DNA of 59,000 nucleotides from positions 3,911,001-3,970,000 of the forward strand of contig WPIO01000025.1 in NCBI GenBank assembly GCA_009760855.2, read 5' to 3'. This document shows positions 26,525 through 58,727 of the stretch, piece by piece. Position 1 is the stretch's first letter; each line of letters starts with the position of its first letter. The notes under the pieces were generated by a model. That model saw only the letters and a program-made list of their open reading frames with translations. It did not search any database and was not told the DNA's origin. This DNA comes from Cristatella mucedo (taxonomy: Eukaryota; Bryozoa; Phylactolaemata; Cristatellidae). A program made the translations under genes and the position numbers.

Positions 26525-26745
26525 CAGCTTTACATAGAAAACTCCAAGAATCAGTAGCTTTCGGTGCGAATAAGGTAGCCAGTGGACTTATCTCGCGCAA
26601 TAAAGAGTGCGACGTCAGCAGCAAAGTCTACGGTCGAGGAAGTGAGTATCACATGACAGCAGCCAGCAGGTAGTGCAGGACAGCTGGAGTCAGCAGAGTG
26701 GACTCTCGAGGTGCCCGTATGTCGGTAGCAGATGTGATGTCGCTA
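26525..26745 (+). repeat. Dispersed 220-bp repeat, copy 1 (diverged)
   Basis: Matches the 29.3-kb copy through GCTTTCGGT, AGGTAGCC, CGCAA(C/T)AAAGAG and a final GATGTCG(C/T)T. Clearly older than the 29.3-kb and 37.7-kb copies. Confidence 0.65.
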
Positions 26746-27084
26746 TGTAAAAAAAAATAATTTAGGCCTAGTCCCCCCCCCCTTTGACAGATGTAATTAG
26801 CCACTGAGCAAGTATTCCTAAGTAGGATGCCAAGCAATACGATCGCCTGCCCAGTTCCCGGCGATTGAAGTCTTACCCTCAATCGAAGGAAGCTTTCCGG
26901 CCAGAGCCACTGAAAGTTCTAGCCTTTGCGATTACCTGAATACATAGCTATGGCTGGACATAACACTGGAGCTTGTGTCCCCATTCCTCGTCATGCAGAG
27001 ATGGGGAGACAACACCGATAGGCTTCGTTACTATGCTGTCCTCACTGCACATACGATCGTGGCTTCTTTCACTGCCAGCAACGA

Positions 27085-27142
27085 TTCTCTCTCTCTCTAC
27101 TCTCTCTTTCTCTCTCTTTCTCTGCCTCTCTCTGTCTCTCTC

Positions 27143-27192
<50 letters not shown>

Positions 27193-27266
27193 TCTCTCTG
27201 TGTCTCTCTCTCTGTGTCTCTCTCTCTCTGTGTCTCTCTCTGTGTGTCTCTCTGCCTCTCTCTGTC

Positions 27267-27297
<31 letters not shown>

Positions 27298-27390
27298 GCC
27301 TCTCTCTCTCTCTGCCTTTCTGTCAGTCTGTCGGTCTGTCTGTCTCTGTCTCCCTCTCTCTCTGTGCCTCTTTCACTCTCTCAGCCGTGG
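27085..27390. repeat. (TC)n-rich satellite with TG/CC variants
   Basis: About 300 bp of TCTC with periodic TGTG and TGCC interruptions. Ser-Leu open frames here are artefacts. Confidence 0.95.
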
Positions 27391-27869
27391 TATGCATACA
27401 TTTTTGTTTGTGAATTACCAGTGTTCACTGGTTGTGGATAGGCACACTTGGAAGCGATGGCACAATAATAATGACAATAGCAACAATAACGATTATTATG
27501 AGTGGAAACAACTTCCATATAGCAAGCTAAGAGAATTAAATCTCTGTCTTTCACTTTACACATAATTGAAAGCAAGCATATCTAATACCGCCCTGGTTTG
27601 GCGGGGAGAGGGATAAGGTGCTCGCATTTTGGAACTGGTATGCTATCAACTTCTTAAGTTTACCATGCACATGCAAAACTGCTTGTCGAGTATTGGAGCC
27701 TCGTGACTGCAAATTCCAGTGTTTATTTCACACCCCCTTCCTGCCACTCAGAGTGACATTGTTATGCCATAAACTACCCAATGACCCTCTTAAATAGCAG
27801 TCAATCGAGGTAGCAGATGGCCTCATGGCTGCTGCTGCAGTCCAGTTCTGCTCTGGTGTTGGAGCAGCC

Positions 27870-28016
27870 CTAGTGTTGCTCATGGGGGGTAAGGTGTTTG
27901 CCTTTAACGACCAAGGTCGTGGGCTTGAGCCCTGCGGCATATGTAAAGCACCTGGATAGAGCCCCAAGTTATCTTGGCTAGCTATACCAATGAAGCATTG
28001 GGTTCTTCATTTTATA
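27870..28016 (+). mobile_element. tRNA-derived SINE, family 1 (copy)
   Basis: GGTAAGGTG (A box region), AAGGTCGTGGGCTTGAGCCC (B box), then GTAAAGCACCTGGATAGAG and an AGCTATACCAATG end. A weaker relative may lie at 27588-27720 (GGATAAGGTGCTCGC). Confidence 0.8.
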
Positions 28017-28840
28017 CTCAACTGTAGTACAGCATGCTGGTTTCAGAGACTCCCACCAGTACTCTTTCAGCCTCCCATTCTACGTGTAACATTCTAGTAA
28101 AGTGTGCTGCGTGTTAGATGGCTATGATATCAACCCCTTTCCAATGTGCGATGTGCACACTGGCTCGCCATCACATTCTTTGCGCCTTGGGATATCTAAA
28201 GTGCCACAATCATAGCATGTCTCTCTCCACCTCAATCCTAGTATTGATGTTGCAGCCCACAAGCCCCACGGAAGCACTCCATGCTGGCATAGACTCCCGA
28301 CACTTTTGTTACATACAACTCTCTACATTTCTTAATCACAGCAGCATTTGCTGGCCTAGGTCTGCATTCCTGTGTTGTGTCCCAACCCCTAACGCATAGT
28401 ACGTTAATGAATGTAATGTTGTTGAACGCCTGCAGATCCTTTTGTGTCACCTGTGTCACCCATAACGCATTATGTGCATGACGGTTGTATTTTCCGTGTT
28501 ATGTTGTCATTGGTACTTATTGATTGCTGATTTATTCTTCGAACTTGCACTAATGCTCTAGACTATCCAGTGCCAGCGGTGCCAATGAATCAGCACCCAA
28601 CAGCTTGATGCAGGTGCTGCACACTCACATCCCCCATATATACGCACCCCTTGACATGTGGCCTGTGATACATTGACGTGCATATGCTTTACTAGTGGCA
28701 TTTTTGGCTTTGCAGATGCATTCTTCAGAAAAGTACCAAGAAATATACAAAGGCAAGATCCGCTTTGAGCCTGCTGACTAATATTATTGTTTGCAAATAT
28801 TTCGATGCTAGCTAAGCAACTTGGATTCCTGAAGATCACT
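28017..28840. other. No feature recognised
   Basis: Short open frames only; no domain, RNA gene or repeat recognised. Confidence 0.5.
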
Positions 28841-28910
28841 CAGTTGGATATCCTCATCATTGACCTGCAGAGATTCAGTTGGATATCCTCATCATTGACC
28901 TGCAGAGATT
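28841..28910. repeat. Exact 35-bp tandem duplication
   Basis: Units 28841-28875 and 28876-28910 are identical (beginning CAGTTGGATATCCTCATCAT). The lack of divergence points to a recent duplication or an assembly artefact. Confidence 0.95.
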
Positions 28911-29321
28911 CACAACAGTACAGGCAGTGACACTCACGGGGTACCTTAATAGTTACAATAATATCATTGAAGCATTTATATGAGTAAGTATATTCAAGAG
29001 TACCAAATCTCGTTCTAGGCACTTCACACATACTGGAAAGGAAGCACGCGATAAGGCACACAGCAATGTTCAGCACTTATGAGCAGCGCACAAAGGACAA
29101 TGCACACCGACGGTGAAAATGCTGTGAGGAGCAGAAGGGGTTCAACTCTTTCTAAATGTCGAATTACTATTTATTTCTTTGCCCTTTCTTTGCCCTTTGC
29201 CTTTCTTTACTCTTCCATGTCGGCCTTGAGGTGAGCCTTCGTGGGTATCTAACTCAGCAAATGTAAAGCGCCTATGTATCTCCGTCAGTAAATCCACAAA
29301 GTCATAAAGACCATGTGGGCG

Positions 29322-29530
29322 TTACGCAGGAGAATTTTGTATAGCGCACTCGCAGCCTAAGTGGCTTTCGGTACGCATTCGGTAGCCAACAGACTTCGTC
29401 TCACGCAACAAAGAGAAAGTGGGAAGCATAGCAGAGTTAGGAGAGCAGTTGAGGTAGTGAGTAGCATAGAAGTAGCAGTTCAGGACTGCTGAAAAAGATG
29501 TGCCACAGTCGACAGTTGGAGAGTAGATGT
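29322..29530 (+). repeat. Dispersed 220-bp repeat, copy 2
   Basis: Closely matches, in opposite orientation, 37690-37915. Shared words include CTATGCTTCCCACTTTCTCT and TTGTTGCGTGAGA when read on the minus strand. It ends at GATGTCGTTGCG, directly joined to an L2-like tail. Confidence 0.85.
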
Positions 29531-29579
29531 CGTTGCGCCTAGAAAGAGATTGAGTTCTCTGAGGGCGCTTTATCAAGTG

Positions 29580-29632
<53 letters not shown>
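29531..29632 (+). mobile_element. L2-like tail with (ATT)n
   Basis: CGCCTAGAAAGAGATTGAG through GGGCGCTTTATCAAGTGC, then about 17 ATT units. It abuts the 220-bp repeat, which may therefore be a non-autonomous element using this LINE tail. Confidence 0.85.
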
Positions 29633-29635
<3 letters not shown>

Positions 29636-29734
29636 GCAGCTCTCTGGTAGTAGCTTTTGAAGAGACCTTCATCCAGCTGTCTCATTCAGTGGTCATTAAT
29701 TGATTGACAGAGCCTCCTGGGGACCGGGCTGCCA

Positions 29735-29783
29735 GTGTGTGTGTGTGTGTGTGCACACGTGTGTGTGTGCACGCGTGTGTGTG
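29735..29783. repeat. (TG)n microsatellite
   Basis: GT array with CACACG and GCACGCG interruptions. Confidence 0.9.
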
Positions 29784-29839
29784 ACGAGTTACAAAAGGAC
29801 GACGTGCTAGTACACTTTCCACGTTGGTCCTCCAGCATT

Positions 29840-30419
29840 GGAGCACAGCCTGGCTTACAGGCCGCTTCACTCGCTTGCACCAGCCAACCTATCCAGCCTC
29901 TTTTCTCTTTCAGCTTTTCTCGCTGTCTCACCGGCTGCTCCTAAGCATCTAGCATCTGGCGCGATACCTTGCACTGCAATGAAATTGTTCGGTGATCGTG
30001 CCTTGAGCTCTTCTGCATCTGAAGTCTGGATTTCGCTTTCAGCCACGGTCACTACCTGCAACGACCTTGCTGCTCTTAAGTCTCAGCTAAAGCCGCATCT
30101 GTTCCGATAAACTTTCCCTGCTTCGGCCCCCCTGAACTTGTCTTTTTATTTGTCCAGTGCGCTTTTCATGTGTACCTGTGTATGATTCAGTGCATATTAC
30201 TTGTCTGAAGTCTCACTTAACAGGTGGCCAAGAGGGTCGGCATGTTTGCTTTAGCATGCTGGCCTGAGCACGATGCTTGCATTTGCATGTTTGATACTGT
30301 AAATGTTACAAACCCCTGGTTCTTGATTCTGTGGCAGCAAGATGTAAAGCGCTTGGATAGAGATTAAGTTCTATACTTGGCTATGCAAAAGACTGTTCTT
30401 ATTATTATTCTTATTATTA
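29840..30419 (+). mobile_element. Second-lineage L2-like LINE, 3' part
   Basis: Opens with LHSLAPANLSSLF, then MKLFGDRALSSSASEVW and LKSQLKPHLFR (stop at 30108-30110), the C-terminal end of the RT protein. Sister copies read LHSLAPAYLSDLL, KSFGDRAFSSYAPKAW and FKRNLKTHLFR. A 3' UTR follows and ends in AAGCGCTTGGATAGAGATTA and ATT-like units. Protein divergence shows a distinct subfamily. Its tail is closer to SINE family 1 than the tails of copies 1-3 are. Confidence 0.85.
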
Positions 30420-32610
30420 GTAGCAGGTATTGTAGAACCAAGTCAGCGATAAGTCTTCACACATAAATTTTCATTTGACGTATGAAAGCCGGCAATGCTC
30501 AGTGACATAGCCCTAGAAATAGGCAATGTCCGGCGATGTCCACTGTGAAAAGTGTTCAACTGCAACTGAAGCTTGACAGGCTGGATGGTAGTATCGGCTA
30601 GTAGTTTCCATGGTTAGTAAGTAAAAAATACATTAGTGGTCACCTGATTCACCAGCCTCATTTATGCAGCAGAAGAAGCCTGCTCAGGTCGCCCTTGACA
30701 AGCTTGACTAGGGGTGCAGTCACCGGGCTGCAATCGTCCCCCACTTACAAGCCTGTGCGGCAGGAGTGCCTTTGCAGCGCCCCACGGGTGCACGAACGGA
30801 AGCTGGCAGCTCAAACTCCCGCTATAAGAATGTAAACTGCAGCCAAGAGGCACACGCGGCCGTTTTGAATGCAGTTCCAATGAGATTCCTGTGAGTGCTC
30901 TCTAGCTGCCCAACAGACGGCACATCAGCAGCAGCAGCAGCTAGCCTGCCTGCTAGCTAGCTGCTGCTGCTGTGCTGTCTGGCTGTTGCAGATAATGGCA
31001 CGAGGAAAGTAAGGTTCAAGAGGTAAGTTCAAGAAGTAAGTTCAAATTCTGTGCTCGCTGCCCAGCTGTGCTGTCCGTGTCTTGCTAGTGTGTAACCTCG
31101 TCTCTGGTGCGTCAAATTGTCGAGTCATGTAGTAGCCCAGGTATCGGCGCCCTGTCCAAAAAGAGTAACAGGAACAGTAACTTTCACGCACTATTATACT
31201 TATATTTTGAGCCCAGCCGGCTGGTGGCTTTCTTCAGCTGCTGGCGCTTTTGGGTACGAGATCCTTTGCCTAAGTCAGCCTGCCTGTCAGCACCTTGCCT
31301 TTCGGGGAAGTGTCAAATGACATGCTTTCTCTACCCTCCGACCGCTGGGTCCATCCCTAATCCATAAATTCATTCAGGTATCTATGTCTTTATTATATAG
31401 CTTGCTCATTAGCATTAGCTTCAGCCTCACTGTCGTCGACTGTTAAGGTCACACTGAGATGCCAACAAGCAGATGTTACGACAATAACGGCTCTATTTGT
31501 TTTGCAATTGGCATCATGGCAGCAACTGCCACATGTTGGGTAACCAGTGGGCTATGTGTCCATGTGCTGCAGTGGGGTACAGGAAGCCAGCCGCTAGCTG
31601 CTTCTGGAATCAGATGTAAGCCTCCTTGCCGAGCTTCCATTTTCAATGCAGTGCAGAGGTTCTCTGGTTAACCACGAATAACATTTCATAAGCACAGGCT
31701 TGTCTGAACAAACTTAGCAAGAATAAGAGCCGAACTAGGCTGCAGGTGGCTGGACACTTATCGACTTCGGCAGAGACTGCCACACTTTAGCAAAGTAGCA
31801 GTAAATTCCATTCACTCGTAGGATACATTGATTTTTGGAGGAGGCTTGCTGAAAAGCTAGGTTAAGGCTGGTTGGTTGGAGGCGATGCTCTCAATCTCAA
31901 GGCTAGTCGATGAGTGTTGTGGATGTTGTGCTCTGGTTTTCAAAAGTAAGCAATTCTGGCAGACAGAGTAGCTGTCGACATGCAAGCATCAGCTAAGAAT
32001 CTTATCACAGTGGTCTTACTTCCCAGGCAGGCGTTGTTTGAAGGGAGGGACAGTAGCATCAAGGGACCCAATGGTGCAGGACTGCAGGACGAACGGTGGA
32101 TGGCACCGGCATTCATAGCTCTATCCATTTTCACGAAGGCCTGCCTAGAAAAAACAGTGTTCTTGCGGTAATTACTGACCGAGGGGGGAGTGTGAGTGGA
32201 GGTAGGCAAACCGGCTCACCTAGCTCTGCATGCTAACCCTCGGCACTTTTATGGTTTTTTTCACTGCAGGCTGCAGGCCAGAGGTCACACTTTGAGGGCA
32301 CACCCAGCCTCCACAGCCATTGGACTAATCAGTTTATGAAGTGTTTTGTTGTTTGGTGCACAGTGCATTCGAAGGCATTTAGTTCCATGCCCCCAGTACA
32401 CTTATTGCCTAAGTTATTGGCAGCACGTCAGTGGCTGCATGTACACCAATCTGGAGCAGGCAGCCATCCTTCCAATAATCTGAGCATAGACTTTGCTTAT
32501 GCAGTAGCTGCCCTTCGTTTGCCTCTGTGGTGAATCTCAGTCGTTCGAGGGTGTAAAATCTCAGTACTTCATTGAAATAATACTAGCTGATTTGGCAGCC
32601 TCTTTTCTAG
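30420..32610. other. Largely unassigned; CAG/CTG inverted repeat at 30926-30975
   Basis: Near 30926 a (CAG)n block followed by GCTAGC words is mirrored by (CTG)n. A splice-flanked minus-strand open segment at 32020-32140 could be a 3' exon of the membrane-protein gene (tentative). Otherwise nothing recognised. Confidence 0.4.
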
Positions 32611-32616
32611 TGAATC

Positions 32617-32619
<3 letters not shown>

Positions 32620-32683
<64 letters not shown>
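32620..32683. repeat. (TC)n microsatellite
   Basis: Pure TC array of about 64 bp. Confidence 0.95.
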
Positions 32684-32686
<3 letters not shown>

Positions 32687-32699
32687 TGCCAATCGGAAG

Positions 32700-33950
32700 C
32701 CGCTGGTCGATCGGTCGGAAATGACCGATGCAGCATGCCAGGCAAAGCGAGGAACAGGGAAGTTCAGTGCAGCCCCTTTTCACTTCCTTCCTTGCCGACC
32801 AAGCCGAGCCAAATAGAGAGAGCAGGGCTTTATTTATGCAGATGCCGCGGCACTGCAAGCCGCCCGAGCGTGCTTCACGCTCTGCTAGCTGCCTGCACGG
32901 CCACGCGCAGGCAGCCAGCAGTCCAGGCGGCAGTCTGCCCGGGCTGCTTATTGCTCCTCTCTCTGCTGCTGCTGCCGCCAGCTCTCCACCACCAGCTCTC
33001 CGGGTAGCTGCATCGAGAGCACGCGACCGAGACCGGGCCGAGGAAACCGGGCAGAAAGCACGCGAGTCTCCGTGCCAGCTGGACCTGACAGCCACGAGAA
33101 TTAAAGCCCAACGAAGAAGAAGTGGTACAATGGAGGAAGAGGAGCAACGACAGAAACACATCCATTAACGAAGTAATAAAAGGGAGCTCAGGAGCTCTCA
33201 GGAGCCTGGCTCCTATATTCGGCTGGCAGCCGAACCGGCTCTCTGCCACCACTGGGGCGGCTTCATACGTTGCCAGCCAAGTAGACAACTAACAGCTACA
33301 GCTACAGCTGCTGCAGGCTGCGGGCTGCCTCTGCTGCTGCTGCTGCTGCCAAGCCTCGATCGGGAAGCGGGTGCTCTCTCGGATAGTTTGCCTGTCCGTG
33401 TCTGGCTCATCGCATCACGCTCCTCTGCATCTGCCCCTTCTCGCATCTGTCGTGCTGCTCACTAGCGCCAGCCGCTTTGCTCCTCACTCGGCCAGAAATC
33501 GGCCGGCGTTTTGTCGTCGCGCGTCTCTCGCTAGCAAGCGAGAGACGGTCTCACAGGCCGCAGCAGCAGCAGCAGACCGCACCGTGGGCTAGGCGGCCGG
33601 CGACAGTTCGCCACGCTGTCTCGGGCTGTGCGAGTCCACGTGCTCGGTGGCTACCTTGCGCCTCGTCATCGACCTGGGCGAGCGCAAAGCAGAAGGCCTT
33701 CGTGAGCGACTGATACGAGAGGCGGCAAGCGACAGCTTCGAAGGCAAGCAGCAGTGGCCCTGGGCTGCTGGGCGTCGGAGAGCAAGCAGCCATCGACCTG
33801 CAGCTTGTTTTCTTGCGCTGCCTCCACCTCCACCACCTCCTTCTCCACAGCCTCCTCCTCCTCCGATGATGCAAGCAGGAGGGAACTTACCAATCAACTG
33901 GGGGGGACAGCCCAAAGATGTCAGCTTGTTTTGACCAGTCAACAGGATGG
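32700..33950. other. GC-rich island, unassigned
   Basis: CpG-containing, compositionally like the IRS 5' region, with open frames on both strands (for example plus-strand LRLVIDLGERKAEGLRERL near 33659). There is an 11-bp inverted repeat at 33522-33547 and CAG runs. No domain is recognisable and splice sites are ambiguous. It could be a promoter/first exon or 3' exons of the minus-strand gene. Confidence 0.35.
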
Positions 33951-35570
33951 GCTGGGCAAAGGCTCTAGGAAGATGCAACCAACCCAGAACTGATTAATAT
34001 ACCGGATGGGCATCGGTTAGCCAGAAGCTTGGAATTCCCATGATTAGCTGCTTGTTTCTGGGGGAGGTGCTTCGAGCTTAGAGACCAGGGAAATTAACAG
34101 GAAAACAAGCCGATGCTCTGCTCGGCCGGGCTTGCGGTTGTATAGTGTGCAGCAGCTGGCTGGTAATAAAGATACAAATATCAGTTACCGGCTACCGGAG
34201 GAATGCTCATTGACATAGCCCCTTCTGAAGACATGGCATTCGCAGGAAACCGCAGTGCATCCTATGGTGACTCAGCTACGGCAGCAGTGTAGTGCAACAT
34301 CGAACTCATACCGAAGGGGCAGTGGGCAGTCTCCATCCTTCGACGGTGTAGACTGAGAATGCCCACCCAGACTAGACATACGATAAGTCGGATATTCGAG
34401 CCCAAATTATCACAATTTGTAGAGTCTGCACAACAGCAGTGGTTTCAAAATGGTGATTTATGAGCAAACTGTTGAATAATGAACGCATGCTTGTATGCAC
34501 ATTTTGCTAGATTATACTTAAAGGGAGCAATTGGGGCAGGTTTATACGGCTTCCTGTTGCTACGATCACCCGAAATAAACTAGCATTAATGCACCTTCAA
34601 GGTTTAACCTAGCAAGTCAGGGGTACGACCACAAGTGTATTCATATGATGAAGGATGCTGTGATCATTAGTCACACATTATGATGTCGCTCTCAGCACGA
34701 TATAGGCTCTGAAAAATACAGTGATTAGAGCTTAGGCTAATTCTTTTCGGGTGGGCGTTTTCCCCACCATCCCTGGACCGAGCAGCAATCAGTTCTCTAT
34801 TGCCGAGCACTGAGGAGAAGAAGGCCAGTAATGGCTGGTTGACCAACCGAGCAAACTTATAGGGAACCACATGCACAGCTGCACATGTTATGCAGGAGTC
34901 ACAGCAGAAACTAACGCAGTATCGACACCAAGTATCAGCTACTGTAGTCGGTGCTTTGGATTCGGTGTACACTGTGCAAGCACGCGCACGCACACACACA
35001 CTGACGCTGACACTGACACACACGCACGCGCACGCACACTCCGTAAACTCTGAGGCCACGGCATAGACCCTTTCATCCTAATCGACCACTGACTAGTCTT
35101 ACTAGGAGCTGACTAGGAGGTCACGTGGGCACGCGACAGTTGATGCATGGCAGCAGACTAGATAGATCTACACTAGCTGCCATAAGCTTTGCCGAACGCT
35201 ACCCTCCTGTGAGTATGGTCGATGTATCTCAGCCAGTACACGTTGGAACTACTATGCATTTTTGATTGATACCAAAGAATGTGTTTCCTTTCATTGGCTT
35301 TCTAAAAGTAGTATTTCGGTGGGTAACCTATTGCTCAGGAGAACTTCTGAGCACTGAAGCCGAAAAAATTCGGAAGTAAGCATATTTATTGATGTCCACT
35401 AGCGACTGGATTAATCCCGTTGCCAATGGCCGGCTGCGGTTCGGGATTTCGGTGACCACACTGGGTTATTACTTCGCTTGTGCTACACGATAATTATGGT
35501 AGGAAAATCTGCTAGTAGAACCAATTTATTTGGGGGAAAGAACTATGGCCGAAGCTCCTCAGGTTGCATT
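33951..35570. other. No feature recognised
   Basis: AT-rich with short open frames and a small CA-rich patch near 34980-35037. Confidence 0.5.
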
Positions 35571-37000
35571 TGCATAATAATAATTATAATATTGCACTTG
35601 ATAAAACGCCCTCGGAGAACTTAATCTCTTTCTAGGCGCTTTACATTTGCTGCAAAGTGATATGCAATTGAATAGTAAGTAAAATCATGCTTGAAAAACA
35701 AACAAAATGAATAATATGGTTAGGGGTGACATGTACAGGGTCAGCATGCAAATGTGGTTAGTGGCAGCATGCACAGTGTCAGCACGCACAAGCACATCAA
35801 GGACGAATCACAGGGACCCACTAAATGCTGTCCTAAATAGGTGTGTTTTTAGGTTCCTTTTAAATGTGGTCAGGTCAGGGGATGTTCTGACGCAGGTCGG
35901 GAGGAAGTTCCAGGCTTTGGGAGCATACGAACTAAATGCACGGTCTCCAAAGGATTTGAGGTTTGTACGAGGTATTGGTGGACTGTTGGATTCCGAAAAG
36001 CGGGTGGTGCGATGCTTGGTCTGGTGGGGGAGTAGATCTGAAAGATAGGCTGGAGCCAAAGAATGAAGTGACCTAAAAGTGAGCGACAAAGCCTTGAAGT
36101 CAATCCGTTGCTTGACTGGTAGCCAGTGCAGGTCGGCGAGAGGTGGTGTAATGTGGCAACTGCGACGCTCACGACAGACAAGCCTAGCTTCGGGAGTTTT
36201 GCACCAGCTGCAATCGCCTGATCGCACATGCTGGTAGGCCAGTTAGCAGTGAGTTGCAGAAGTCGAGACAGGATGTCACGAATGCATGGACCAACGTGGA
36301 CGTGGTATCCTTATCTAAACAAGCCCGAATTTTAGCAATGTAATGAAGCTGAAAATAGGCAGATTTGACTGTGGAGCTGATGTGGTCGTCTAACGAGAGG
36401 TCACTTTGGAATATGACACCTAGATTTCGAGCTGATTCAGCTGGAGATATGCTGGCAGAGCCAATGTTGAAGGTCAGCCTTTCCAATCTCTGAATCACAC
36501 TGGGTTTGCCCATAACTAGTAAGGTAGTTTTGTCATCGTTTAGTTTTAGAAAATGTGCTGCCATCCATGTGCGGATGTCATCAATGCATGCAGCTAGTGA
36601 GTTGAGAGAATTTGAGGTGGTCGAAGGCTGTGAGGGATCAAAGCAAAGGTACAACTGAGTGTCATCCACATAGAAGTGAAAGCCTAGATTGTGCCTGGCA
36701 ATCACATCAGCAAGAAGGAGAGTATAAACCGTGAAAGGAACCGGACCTAGCACGGAGCCCTGAGGTACTCCATATTTTAGAGGTACTTCAGATGGTCTTT
36801 GTCCATTCACGTCAAAAATCTGGAGTCTCCCACTGAGATAGGACCTGAACCACTGCTGAGCAGTATCAGTGATGCCCAGGCGAGATGAGAGGCACTCTAA
36901 AAGTACTTTGTGATCGATGGTATCAAAAGCTGCCGAAAGATCGAGCAAAACAAGAAGAGACACTCTACCCATGTCTGCATTCCTAAGTAGGTCGTTGTAG
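35571..37000 (-). mobile_element. L2-like LINE, 5'-truncated (copy 2)
   Basis: Same family as copy 1, ending in the hairpin tail and AAT-type repeat near 35575. It breaks away from copies 1 and 3 near 37000. Confidence 0.88.
35808..36972 (-). pseudogene. LINE reverse transcriptase, frameshifted (copy 2)
   Basis: RT motifs AFDTIDH, GVPQGSVLGPV and an intact catalytic YVDD (FHFYVDDTQLYL). The frame breaks near 36190-36200, where the Asn-Ser-Ala-Ala stretch of copy 1 is replaced by an indel. The C-terminal part continues in another frame to HLFRTAFSGSL. It is the copy with the best-preserved active site, yet it is truncated and frameshifted. Confidence 0.9.
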
Positions 37001-37689
37001 ACGTTTCAGTATGTCGTTTGCAGACGTCATTCATCTAATTGTAGGCTTGACGTCTTCTCAAACCACTAACACACTAAGGAAATTGGGCAGACACCCAGGG
37101 ACCTTGGCTTCAGACGGCAAACCGTGTCGACATGTGCCTGCAGTTGAAGCAGTTATGGCTAAGGTAGGCTGCATTCAGGATTTAGTGATGGGCCAGCTGT
37201 TGTCTTACCATCTTGGGAAAGTCAGCAACCGAGAGACTGCTCGGAAGCTGGAGAACATTTGTAAAATGTCAGTGCAAGGGGCGATGGAGATCCGGCCTGC
37301 ATCTGGATGAGCCCTCGGGCTTCTACGAGGAGGGATGATCGGCTCCTGAAAATGGAGTGCCTGAAGACCGATTTTGCTCCTGCTCGAGTTACTGCCAAAA
37401 CACTCGAGCTTAGCACGATCCGCATAATCCACAGTGAGCAGACACAGTGAGGCTAAGGCTCAATGAATACTGCTTATGGCAAGGGTAACAATGAAAGCTC
37501 CTGACTGAAGCTCTCAAAAAAGCAAGCCTTGAGTGGCTGTAGCAGCACAGCCAGTATACGACCGAGGATAGGAGGATTGAAGGTTCAGCCGGCCTATTGG
37601 ACACAATGCAAGCGGTTTGGCATGCCATACCATCAAATGTAACTCTGAAACTCGTCGAGTCCATGCCAGGCTGAATAGCAGGACATGCA
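37001..37689. other. Unassigned intergenic/intronic segment
   Basis: No domain recognised. A tentative 40-bp minus-strand exon (37631-37670) is discussed under the membrane-protein gene. Confidence 0.4.
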
Positions 37690-37915
37690 ACGACAACTAC
37701 TCCCCTGCTGCCGACTATGGCTCATCATTTCCAGTGGTCCCGAGCTGCTACTTCCGTGCTACTCACTACCTCGACTGCTCTCCGGACTCTGCTATGCTTC
37801 CCACTTTCTCTTTGTTGCGTGAGATATATGAAGTCTGCTGGCTACCAAATGTGTACCGAAAACCGCTTATGCTGTGAGTGCGCTATGCAAAACTCTCCTG
37901 CGTAACACCCACTTA
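37690..37915 (-). repeat. Dispersed 220-bp repeat, copy 3
   Basis: Near-full match in opposite orientation to 29322-29530. The apparent open frames across both copies reflect the shared repeat, not a gene. Confidence 0.85.
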
Positions 37916-38193
37916 GTCTTCATGTAGTTACAGACGGAGATATATTACATTACATCGCTAATCGTGGAGGTGTTTACACCATTCTATGATTAGTGCTTCT
38001 ACAGCCCGTCCTGTGACTGTCATGCCATATAAACTGTGTGCTGGAGTCTGTTGCATTTAGTTTGGCATCAACTTTGACTCAACTCGCTTTGACCACTTGG
38101 ACAGATTTCAAAACTACCTACAGCAGTAGTCGACCAGGCGGCCATAGTGAGGTGGGTTCGGCAACACTTAAATCTGCTAGTGTATCAACTCAC

Positions 38194-58727
<20,534 letters not shown>

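Noticed and set aside
37622-37905. Protein-coding gene suggested by similar peptides at 29.3 and 37.8 kb
   Set aside because: The similarity is nucleotide-level and covers a dispersed repeat present in at least four places.
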